Assembly (NCBI GenBank): GCA_025457805.1
Contig: JALOTR010000235.1
Coordinates: 1 to 5,550, forward strand
Length of the DNA: 5,550 nucleotides
Direction of reading: 5' to 3'
From: Akkermansiaceae bacterium
GTDB lineage: Bacteria > Verrucomicrobiota > Verrucomicrobiia > Verrucomicrobiales > Akkermansiaceae
Below, one piece after another: positions 1-5,550 of the stretch (positions within the stretch are counted from its first letter, which is position 1; each line of letters begins with the position of its first letter). The position numbers and the translations under genes are program-made. The notes under the pieces were generated by a model, which did not search any database, had not been told where the DNA came from, and saw nothing but the letters and a program-made list of their open reading frames with translations.

Positions 1-1
1 G

Positions 2-592
2 GACCATGGATCCCTCGAAGTTCTCGGAGTCATCCTTGAGAAACTGGGAATCGAAGCCGCAGACACTCTGGATCGAATCGCCCAATGCATTCACAAATCC
101 GTCCGCACCTCGGGCGATCTTGGATCGAAGTTCAACCCGCCACTGACTCAGGAAGCATTGCGCCTCGATAAATCATGGAAAAGCCATGACTTCACCAGCC
201 CGGGTGGATTCAACGACGGAATGGTCGATATCCTGATTCATCCCACTGCAACGATTGACAAAACGATCCTGCTTTTCGGCGATTCGTTCTTCCGGATGAT
301 GTTGAATCACCTGAGCGCCGTCTTCAGCAGGGTCATCTGCCTGAGGACGAGATTCTATCATCGCGAAATGGTCGAGTTGATAGAACCCGACATCATCTTG
401 TCCGGAAATGCGGAGTGCTATCTCTCATTCGTGACTTCCGACAAGGAAGCCGTCGCCTTTTCACTGTATTCCCAATTGAAAAACGCGGGGGACCTGACCA
501 AAGACCCACAATTCCTGCGCGCTTACCGCGCCATGACTTCACCTCGCTCGGATTACTCGCGCGAGTTCCACGAACGGATGGCGAACACCTGA
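2..592 (+). CDS. AlgX/AlgJ-like SGNH O-acetyltransferase, 3' part (5' end outside window)
   Basis: The reading frame is open from the left edge, giving the last 196 residues before a TGA stop. Visible: LLFGDSFFRMM at about residues 90-100, with the GDS block at 93-95 holding the presumed catalytic serine, then EPDIILSGNAECYL at about 128-141, which matches the conserved 'PD-hydrophobic' strand after the serine in AlgX/AlgJ-type SGNH enzymes. A GDLGSKF block sits at 38-44. In AlgX the Asp-x-His-Trp part of the triad precedes the serine. The first visible residues, DHGSLEVLG, fit the stretch directly after that motif, so the Asp and His probably lie just left of the window (inference). Relatives transfer acetyl groups to polysaccharide hydroxyls in the periplasm. 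Neither signal peptide nor membrane segment is visible, since the N-terminus is missing. A TTG at 158 could be called as a start but would remove conserved upstream sequence. The gene converges with the glycosyltransferase block. The superfamily is fairly sure, the substrate unknown. Confidence 0.75.
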   Translation, partial: DHGSLEVLGVILEKLGIEAADTLDRIAQCIHKSVRTSGDLGSKFNPPLTQEALRLDKSWKSHDFTSPGGFNDGMVDILIHPTATIDKTILLFGDSFFRMMLNHLSAVFSRVICLRTRFYHREMVELIEPDIILSGNAECYLSFVTSDKEAVAFSLYSQLKNAGDLTKDPQFLRAYRAMTSPRSDYSREFHERMANT

Positions 593-621
593 ATCGCCTA
601 ACAGCAATTCTCTTGGTTGTC

Positions 622-638
622 GCCGTGAGACGGCCTTT
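622..638 (+). terminator. Possible weak intrinsic terminator between convergent genes
   Basis: A perfect 5-bp stem (GCCGT at 622-626, ACGGC at 630-634) closes a GAG loop. It is followed by CTTTC, a very short T-tract. It lies 30 bases after the acetyltransferase stop and just beyond the end of the minus-strand operon, where termination is expected. The short stem and poor T-run make it weak. On the minus strand no T-run follows, so any function would be for the plus-strand gene. Confidence 0.3.
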
Positions 639-650
639 CAAACACTGCTC

Positions 651-1604
651 TCAGGGCATATCGTTCCGGGCAATGGAATCCCAGAGAGCCGCCTGACTGG
701 CACTGGCATTGGCAGCAAGTTCCAAAGCATAACGATGGGATTTCTCAGCCATCTGCCTCCGGGCAGCTCCGGATTGAATCAACTGTTCAATCGCCGCAGT
801 CCAGTCCCCATCGACCAGCAAGTCTCCGGAGATCGCCTTCACATGATCCGCAAATGGCACGCAGGAACTGTAAAGCGCTGGAGCACCGATCATGGCATGC
901 TCCATGATCTTGTTGCACGAACGCGCCTCGTTCAAAGAAGTCGCCCGGCAGGGATACACACATACATCAAACTTCATCAAAGGAAGGCTCTTCTTGTAAC
1001 TCGCCCACGGAAGCGGTGGGTGTGACCGAATCCGGGGAAGCCTCTCAAGCCATGCGGGTGCATGCTTGCCCATGAAATGATTGAAGTTCCAAGTCCGGGA
1101 TGGGTTCTCAAGCGCAGTCCGAAGCAGACCGATATCACCGGCATGACTTCCCGTGCCGAGAGCCACCACTTCCTTGCCTCCTTCAGATCCTGCCGATGGC
1201 ATATCCATTGGAATCGGCCAGCTTGGATCAAGGCGGATGACTTTTCTGCCAAGCTGCCCATGGATTTCGGCCAGCTTATCCGACGGAACGATGACAGCTT
1301 TCAAATTGTCCCATTGATGACATGAGACAGAGTCTTTCCACGCTGCTCCGATGCGTTGCCGATATCCCGATGGCACCGAGGGATCATTAACGAGCGCGTC
1401 CAAATCATCATCGATCAACCAGAAATCAGGATTCCTTCCCGCCACCGCCATCGGCAGGCGCACCGCAACCATGGAAGCACCCACGGCGAATGCCTCGCCC
1501 ATCTTCCTGCGGCTTTTGCCGATGACAGGAAACCTTGGTGACAATCCATACAACTCGGAAGTTGGCAGGCTCCTTTTTCCAAAACGCTCGAAGATCCATT
1601 TCAT
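651..1604 (-). CDS. Divergent GT-B (GT4-like) glycosyltransferase, last gene of the operon
   Basis: This 317-residue protein has no signal peptide or clear membrane segment, so it is probably cytoplasmic. It looks like a two-domain GT-B glycosyltransferase. FWLIDDDLDAL at about 61-71 corresponds to the acidic DDL block of the N-terminal domain, AVIVPSDKLAE at 103-113 to the end of that domain, and LGTGSHAGDIGLL at 149-161 to the start of the nucleotide-sugar domain. NKIMEHAMIGAPALYSS at 231-247 and LLVDGDWTAAIEQL at 262-275 match the donor-binding region and the last helices of GT4-type enzymes. The same blocks occur in the gene at 3022-4062, which suggests a distant sister. The segment before the DDD block is only about 64 residues and poorly conserved, shorter than usual. 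ATG at 1604 is the only nearby start and has a GGAGG upstream, at a long spacing. The gene lies 26 bases after the capsule-transferase gene. Sugar donor and acceptor are unknown. Confidence 0.75.
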   Translation of the reverse strand: MKWIFERFGKRSLPTSELYGLSPRFPVIGKSRRKMGEAFAVGASMVAVRLPMAVAGRNPDFWLIDDDLDALVNDPSVPSGYRQRIGAAWKDSVSCHQWDNLKAVIVPSDKLAEIHGQLGRKVIRLDPSWPIPMDMPSAGSEGGKEVVALGTGSHAGDIGLLRTALENPSRTWNFNHFMGKHAPAWLERLPRIRSHPPLPWASYKKSLPLMKFDVCVYPCRATSLNEARSCNKIMEHAMIGAPALYSSCVPFADHVKAISGDLLVDGDWTAAIEQLIQSGAARRQMAEKSHRYALELAANASASQAALWDSIARNDMP

Positions 1605-1616
1605 GGGAAAAGAATG

Positions 1617-1621
1617 CCTCC
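1617..1621 (-). promoter_or_regulatory. Shine-Dalgarno GGAGG with long spacer, for the gene starting at 1604
   Basis: Read on the minus strand, GGAGG lies in the short gap between two genes and is followed by a 12-base pyrimidine-rich spacer (CATTCTTTTCCC) before the ATG. It is the only strong ribosome binding site I found in the block. The spacer is longer than the usual 5-9 bases, but there is no ATG, GTG or TTG closer to it, so it supports the 1604 start. Confidence 0.5.
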
Positions 1622-1630
1622 GAAAACCTG

Positions 1631-3025
1631 CTAGCGCCTCACCTCATACAAGGCCCTCATCGTTTCATTGCTCCACTCCATCTTGGCGCGTTCACTCCTG
1701 CCATATTTTTGAAACGCGAGACGCATCCGCTGTTTGGGCTGCTGGAAGGCGGCAATCTCCCTGCAATACCGGACCGGATCCTTGCCAGCCTCATGCCATG
1801 ACGAGACTGCGCCGACCACCTGATTGCAGAAATAATGATAGTTGAACACATCCGCCTTCTCATGAAGCAGGTTGGAAATCAGGAATGCGCGGAGATAGCG
1901 CAGCCTGTCCAAATATTCCGTCAGATCGAATCCGCCTGATAGGAATCCGGCCACAGATGGAAACATCCCCTTGGGAGCGTATGCGGCCGTGCCTTCCAGG
2001 CACACGATCTTGTCCAACAAGGTCGCCTCGAATCCCAGCGAACTGTTGGTCGTCACCACAACATCGGCAAGCCCCAGCAAGGCCACCTGCTGCGCTGGAG
2101 CCCGGACGTCATCGCACCAGATCGCATCCTCAAAAGAGGCCACATATTCTTCCGCAAGATCATGGTCCACCTGGTTGATCTCCCGGAATGGTGCCCCCGG
2201 ATGGGGCTTGACCACACACACATAGCCGGCTCCCACCAGCGGTGGCAGGACCCGCTTCAGAAAGTCCACACTGCTGTTGAAGTCGGAGAAAAGAATCATG
2301 TTCGAGTCATCCCTCAACTGCAATGCAATCAATGCAATCTTCCTATTGCCATGCAAACGCGGTGCATATTGGGAACGCAGAAGTTCGAACCTCTGGGACA
2401 AGGGCCCGGTGGACGCGTTGTTCCCTCCCATGAGCTGGAGTTCGGATTCCGAATCTCCCGGAGTGGAGAGTGCCTTGATCACCTCGAAATCCACCTGGCA
2501 GATCGATGAATTTCCGTTGACCCCGCGTGGATCGAAAACCACGGAGTCCATGAACGGACTGCGTAGAAATCCCGATTCCATGCTCACTTTTGCAATATCA
2601 TTCTGATCGCAGAAAACCTCCACCGCCCCGTTCGTGCCCCAATGGACCAGCACATCGAAATCATAGCGGTCGCGGACGGATTCCAGATTCTTCACATAAT
2701 AATCCGCAACCTCCCCCTTCCCCATCATGAGTTGCTCCCAGAGCTGGATGCCATCATCGTCCCACGGCGTGAACCATTCCTCGATGTTTGCCTTTCCCGG
2801 CTCGTCCTCCCAGTCGATCAGAAAGGAACTCATCCATGGCCGGGACTGCATCAGGCGGTTGATCACACGGGCATTCGCATGAATTTTCATGTCGATGCCA
2901 TGTTCGGAAGTCCTCTCCCAAGGACGTGATCTCTCGATCATGGCAAGAATCTCATTCCCCACCCATAAAAACTCCTCATATCCATTCCGGATCGGATGAG
3001 GCTCGAGGTAGTATAGTATTTTCAT
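1631..3025 (-). CDS. KpsS/KpsC-like capsule polysaccharide transferase (Capsule_synth type)
   Basis: The 464-residue product carries the signature blocks of the KpsS/KpsC capsule-synthesis family. SMESGFLRSP at about 148-157 with DPRGVNGNSS at 165-174 corresponds to the family's 'E-G-(Y/F)-x-R ... G-x-N-x-x-S' region. LQLRDDSNMILFSDF at 235-249 matches 'LQ-x-x-D-S-x-I', VVKPHPG at 271-277 is the KPHP motif, and VVVTTNSSLGFEATLLDKIV at 322-341 is the Ser-rich helix cap before the 'EGTAAY' strand (344-349). Known KpsS/KpsC proteins are cytoplasmic Kdo transferases that make the lipid-linked capsule primer; other members act on other sugars, so Kdo use here is only possible. I chose ATG at 3025: it begins MKILYYLEPH, a plausible first GT-B strand, and overlaps the upstream stop in an ATGA. 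A start at 3151 would add 42 residues that only retranslate the neighbour's end in another frame. Family call good, substrate unknown. Confidence 0.82.
   Translation of the reverse strand: MKILYYLEPHPIRNGYEEFLWVGNEILAMIERSRPWERTSEHGIDMKIHANARVINRLMQSRPWMSSFLIDWEDEPGKANIEEWFTPWDDDGIQLWEQLMMGKGEVADYYVKNLESVRDRYDFDVLVHWGTNGAVEVFCDQNDIAKVSMESGFLRSPFMDSVVFDPRGVNGNSSICQVDFEVIKALSTPGDSESELQLMGGNNASTGPLSQRFELLRSQYAPRLHGNRKIALIALQLRDDSNMILFSDFNSSVDFLKRVLPPLVGAGYVCVVKPHPGAPFREINQVDHDLAEEYVASFEDAIWCDDVRAPAQQVALLGLADVVVTTNSSLGFEATLLDKIVCLEGTAAYAPKGMFPSVAGFLSGGFDLTEYLDRLRYLRAFLISNLLHEKADVFNYHYFCNQVVGAVSSWHEAGKDPVRYCREIAAFQQPKQRMRLAFQKYGRSERAKMEWSNETMRALYEVRR
3022..3025 (-). promoter_or_regulatory. ATGA stop/start overlap (translational coupling)
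   Basis: On the minus strand the TGA stop of the glycosyltransferase (3022-4062) shares bases with the ATG of the KpsS-like gene, giving ATGA. Only a short GGA stands close upstream, so initiation probably depends on ribosomes finishing the previous gene. This supports both the chosen start and membership of one operon. Confidence 0.7.
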
Positions 3026-4062
3026 GATCCGAGATAGGTGTTCTTGTAGGACTCCAGATGATCCGAGGCAATCCAGCCATTCAACACATGGTCCTGAAGG
3101 CCCTTTGGATCGGGCGGATGGGAGATGGTCGTGACCATTGCATCGAACCACTCATCAGGCCGCTCCGCCGGAGTGAAATGTCCTTGGTGCGGGGCGAAGT
3201 CATCAATCGGGGTGCAAACGAGCGGGATGCCTTGAATGGCGGACTCCAGAAACTTGATTCCGCTTTTGCAACGGTTGAAGACAGACAACTCCAGCGGAGC
3301 AATCAGGAGATCCGCAGCCGCCTTGACCCGTGGCAGGCGGAAGATGTCCGTGTGCCGGATGCGGTGGACCTTCGGATGTTTGGCGATTTGGTCCGAAACC
3401 GCGAGCGGCCCCACCAGATCCAGCCGTGAAACGGAATCCTGCTCCAGCAATCTCAGGAGCGCATCCTCGGCCACAAGAAAGTCAAGGTCATGGCTTTTGG
3501 TGCCGGAAGCATACATGATTGAAACACCTTTCTTCTCCATCCGCTTGTGGGAAAACAACATGCTCGCCTTGGCATAGGAACGGGAGATCCGGTTGGGCAC
3601 CACCGTCACTTCGATGCCCGGATGATAGAACAGAACCTGGGAACGCAGCGGCTTGGTGCTCACCGTCACCTTGTCAAACAACCTCAAGGCAGACAAGTTT
3701 GCTTCGAACGCGTTGACGACCATATCCCTGTCCATCACTCCGTTCTTGTAGGTGGAGGACTGCATCGCGGTAGCCTCGTCCCCGAAAATCAAATCATCAT
3801 AGTCGGCGATGATGCGCCGCCCGTTGGATCTCGCCCACTCGACGAATTCGATCATCGCCTCACTGTGAATCGGACGGTGGAACACATAACTATCGAATTC
3901 ATGCGAAGGATGCCCGAAGAACTTGGCAGTGGAGGTCACCGAGCATTTGCAGCCAGCCTCCGATAGCACCGTCGCCGGGTGAAAACAACGGTAACGGGTC
4001 GAGGGATCGATCACCGGGGTTTCTACCCTGCTGGTGGTTGAGATAAAGCAGACGGAATTCAT
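3022..4062 (-). CDS. GT-B (GT4-like) glycosyltransferase with DYDD motif
   Basis: The 346-residue protein has two Rossmann-like halves. STRYRCFHPATVLSEAG at about 21-37 is the N-terminal 'R-Y-R ... L-x-x-x-G' acceptor-side region, SYVFHRP at 58-64 is the next strand, and IIADYDDLIF at 84-93 is the acidic motif common in this glycosyltransferase group. MYASGTKSHDLDFLV at 183-197 opens the nucleotide-sugar domain. IAPLE at 254-258 followed by FNRCKSGIKFLESAIQGIPL at 262-281 is the donor-binding segment, including the K-S-x-I-K and E residues of GT4-type enzymes. The likely role is transfer of a sugar from a nucleotide donor to a growing cytoplasmic glycan; donor and linkage cannot be read from sequence. 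The ATG at 4062 has no convincing Shine-Dalgarno and no alternative start nearby upstream, so its translation may also depend on the gene before it, which ends 28 bases away. Complete, with no sign of damage. Confidence 0.85.
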   Translation of the reverse strand: MNSVCFISTTSRVETPVIDPSTRYRCFHPATVLSEAGCKCSVTSTAKFFGHPSHEFDSYVFHRPIHSEAMIEFVEWARSNGRRIIADYDDLIFGDEATAMQSSTYKNGVMDRDMVVNAFEANLSALRLFDKVTVSTKPLRSQVLFYHPGIEVTVVPNRISRSYAKASMLFSHKRMEKKGVSIMYASGTKSHDLDFLVAEDALLRLLEQDSVSRLDLVGPLAVSDQIAKHPKVHRIRHTDIFRLPRVKAAADLLIAPLELSVFNRCKSGIKFLESAIQGIPLVCTPIDDFAPHQGHFTPAERPDEWFDAMVTTISHPPDPKGLQDHVLNGWIASDHLESYKNTYLGS

Positions 4063-4090
4063 CGGAAAGGGTCGTTGGCCTTGATCATGA

Positions 4091-5550
4091 CTAGGCGGAA
4101 TAGCTGCGCGACAGCGTGATTTTTTCTGATCTCAGATAGCGGTTGCCATCACTGCAGACGAAACAAACCGCATATTCCCTCTCCTCTTGGAGATCGAAGT
4201 TGGAGATCTCCCGGAAAAAGGTCATCGACTCCTCGACCTTGTCGGGATCGTCTTCCAGGTCGATGGCCTTCTCTGCAATCGGGCGCAGCTTGGCATTGCC
4301 GATGTGGACGCCGTTCTCATAAACACGTGCTTCCCGGATGCGGAGATCCACATGATGGCCGATCCTGCCGGAAATCCGGAGTGCCGTGGCATAAGGCGTT
4401 TTCATGGGACCGTGCCGGAAGTCCATGAGCGTCGTGAGCGGATCCGAGTCGGACATCCCAATGCCTTCGAGAAAGCGCGATGAGGCAGGAGTCTGCGCGG
4501 CGCGCGCGCCTTTCCAGAACAGATGGTTGTGGCGGCCCGATGCGACAAGGTGGATGGCACCGGGATGCGCGATGGAGGTTTTCGCCCGGTAGTCATTCTT
4601 GACGTAATGGCAAAGCGGGCGGTCAGGCTTGTAGTCGCCGACATTGCAGGACGAGATATAATATTCCTGATCAAATAGCGGATGGGGTGAGATCCCATGT
4701 CTCCACCCGTATTCGAGATAATGGCTGATGGGCTCAACAGGGGCAGCCCCCAAAGCCTGAAGTTGACCCAGATACCAGGGAGTATCCATCAAGGGGTGCG
4801 GTTTCAGCCCTTTTTCCCAGCCCTCATTGAGGTAATGCTGGAGCGCGTCTTCATTCAGTGGCCCGGACGGCAACTGCCGGATGTAATAGCCGGAATCGAA
4901 AAGCGGGTGGGGGCTGAGGTGTTTCTTCCAGCCAGCATCCAGATAGTGAAACAGTGGATTGGCATCTTCATCAAGGAAGGCTCTTGCCTGCCCTTGATAC
5001 CATGAGATATCGAACAAGGGGTGGGGATTGCGGCCCTCGGTCCAACCGATCACCGCAAAATGCCCCAGAGGTTCCAGCTCCATCTCCCGGACATCCTGGT
5101 TGATGGAAAGATAACTCCTGACATCAAACAGAGGGTTCGGATTCCGTCCTTCCTTCCAGCCGGTCTGCAGATAGTGGGAATACGGTTCGGTTCCGGTGCC
5201 CGCGATGTCTGGATACTGCCTCAGATAGTATCCCACATGGAAGAGCGGATGGGGATTCCGCGATTCCTTCCACCCATTCCTGAGGTAGTGATCCAATGGG
5301 CAGAGCCCCAGATTCTGGACATCGGGATTCCTTCCAAGATATGCCTTGCCGTCAAACATGGGATGGGGCAATGCATCGACTTTCCATCCAGTTGTCACAT
5401 AATGGCTGAGTGGATCCACTTCATCGGAGAAACTGCCATCGGAGTTTTCAAGATACCATTGCGTATCGAAGAGCGGGTGGGGATTCCTGCCTTCCCTCCA
5501 TCCAGTGCGGAGGTAATGAGCAAGCGGCTCTTCCTTGAGATCATCACTCA
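4091..5550 (-). CDS. Protein of tandem 38-residue HYL-GW-PHPLFD repeats with a C-terminal domain of unknown function (N-terminus outside window)
   Basis: The frame is open to the right edge and gives 485 residues before a TAG stop. Residues 1-319 are tandem repeats, summarised as P-L-x-H-Y-L-x-x-G-W-x-E-G-R-N-P-H-P-L-F-D followed by a Y-Y-L helix and sometimes N-P-D-V. Residues about 330-485 are a different, non-repetitive domain with alternating strand-like segments (for example VDLRIREARVYENGVHIG at 400-417 and a closing RSEKITLSRS), perhaps a beta-sandwich. Similar 'FDxxYYLxxNPDV...HYLxxGWxEGR' units are known beside glycosyltransferase domains and in some secreted proteins, so the missing N-terminus could hold a catalytic domain; none is visible here. 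A GTG at 5419 is not a credible start, because it falls inside a repeat and another full unit lies upstream of it. The gene precedes the DYDD glycosyltransferase by 28 bases, apparently in one operon. Role inferred only from context: scaffold, binding or regulatory part of glycan synthesis. Confidence 0.8.
   Translation of the reverse strand, partial: SDDLKEEPLAHYLRTGWREGRNPHPLFDTQWYLENSDGSFSDEVDPLSHYVTTGWKVDALPHPMFDGKAYLGRNPDVQNLGLCPLDHYLRNGWKESRNPHPLFHVGYYLRQYPDIAGTGTEPYSHYLQTGWKEGRNPNPLFDVRSYLSINQDVREMELEPLGHFAVIGWTEGRNPHPLFDISWYQGQARAFLDEDANPLFHYLDAGWKKHLSPHPLFDSGYYIRQLPSGPLNEDALQHYLNEGWEKGLKPHPLMDTPWYLGQLQALGAAPVEPISHYLEYGWRHGISPHPLFDQEYYISSCNVGDYKPDRPLCHYVKNDYRAKTSIAHPGAIHLVASGRHNHLFWKGARAAQTPASSRFLEGIGMSDSDPLTTLMDFRHGPMKTPYATALRISGRIGHHVDLRIREARVYENGVHIGNAKLRPIAEKAIDLEDDPDKVEESMTFFREISNFDLQEEREYAVCFVCSDGNRYLRSEKITLSRSYSA
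4592..5550 (-). repeat. In-gene tandem repeat, period 114 bp (38 codons), 8 complete units plus a degenerate ninth
   Basis: The His of the H-Y pair is encoded at 5516, 5402, 5288, 5174, 5060, 4946, 4835, 4721 and 4607 (lowest base of each codon). The spacings are therefore 114 bases throughout, except one of 111 between the sixth and seventh. Each of the first eight H-Y pairs is followed by G-W (or a close form) and a P-x-P-(L/M)-(F/M)-(D/H) block; the ninth has D-Y for G-W and no PHPLFD. The copies are clearly diverged at the DNA level and share only short runs such as the bases for PHPLF. This is an old protein repeat kept by selection rather than a recent DNA duplication. The array continues past the right edge. 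Confidence 0.9.

Noticed and set aside
158..160. TTG start for the acetyltransferase-like protein
   Set aside because: The frame is open from the left edge and the upstream residues (GDLGSKF and the DHGSLEVLG region) look conserved, so the gene is 5'-truncated by the window instead.
1351..1845. Plus-strand open frame of 164 codons across the junction of two minus-strand genes
   Set aside because: Its product is low-quality sequence without motifs, and both minus-strand proteins over the same bases have clear family motifs. It is an antisense shadow.
1885..2606. Several plus-strand open frames of about 84-115 codons opposite the KpsS-like gene
   Set aside because: They overlap one another in different frames and oppose the conserved KPHP and Ser-rich regions; none shows a ribosome binding site or recognisable domain.
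3026..3151. Extended N-terminus (42 more residues) for the KpsS-like protein
   Set aside because: This stretch lies wholly inside the 3' end of the upstream glycosyltransferase in another frame, has no family resemblance, and the ATG in the ATGA overlap gives a natural start.
4082..4090. Overlapping short palindromes TGATCA and TCATGA in the gap before the DYDD glycosyltransferase
   Set aside because: Six-base palindromes are expected by chance and no longer dyad or promoter-like element surrounds them.
4495..4510. Alternating GC run (GCGCGGCGCGCGCGCC)
   Set aside because: It encodes part of an Ala/Arg stretch in the C-terminal domain; it is short and explained by codon use.
5417..5419. GTG start for the repeat protein
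   Set aside because: It lies within a repeat (the codon before D-P-L-S-H-Y), and the same frame encodes another complete repeat upstream up to the window edge.
4592..5550. Regular 114-base periodicity as a possible CRISPR or non-coding satellite
   Set aside because: The period is an exact codon multiple, the copies are conserved as protein and not as DNA, and there is no repeat/spacer alternation.

Overview
The window is part of a cell-surface polysaccharide (capsule, O-antigen or exopolysaccharide-like) biosynthesis region of a bacterium, most likely Gram-negative. That inference rests on two family resemblances: a KpsS/KpsC-type capsule transferase and an AlgX/AlgJ-like SGNH O-acetyltransferase, both typical of Gram-negative envelope glycan systems. 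Coding density is high and the base composition is moderately GC-rich. I see no tRNA, rRNA, insertion sequence or CRISPR, and the sequence alone does not let me name the phylum.

Layout: positions 1-592 (+) hold the 3' end of an AlgX-like acetyltransferase gene. It converges, across a 58-base gap (593-650) with one weak hairpin, on a compact minus-strand block that fills the rest of the window. Read in its own direction (right to left), the block encodes: a protein built on a 38-residue repeat, open at the right edge (4091-5550); a GT-B type glycosyltransferase with a DYDD motif (3022-4062); a KpsS/KpsC-like capsule transferase (1631-3025), whose start codon overlaps the previous stop in an ATGA; and a second, more divergent GT-B type glycosyltransferase (651-1604). 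The gaps of 28, -4 and 26 bases indicate one operon, with its promoter beyond the right edge. No non-coding stretch exceeds 300 bases.

Working model (inference): the three transferases build a glycan in the cytoplasm, and the acetyltransferase, if it belongs to the same locus, decorates it in the periplasm. The repeat protein heads the visible part of the operon and may be a scaffold, or the non-catalytic part of a larger transferase whose N-terminus lies outside the window. It is the most unusual object here: eight complete units with almost invariant 38-residue spacing, a degenerate ninth, and a C-terminal domain I cannot assign.
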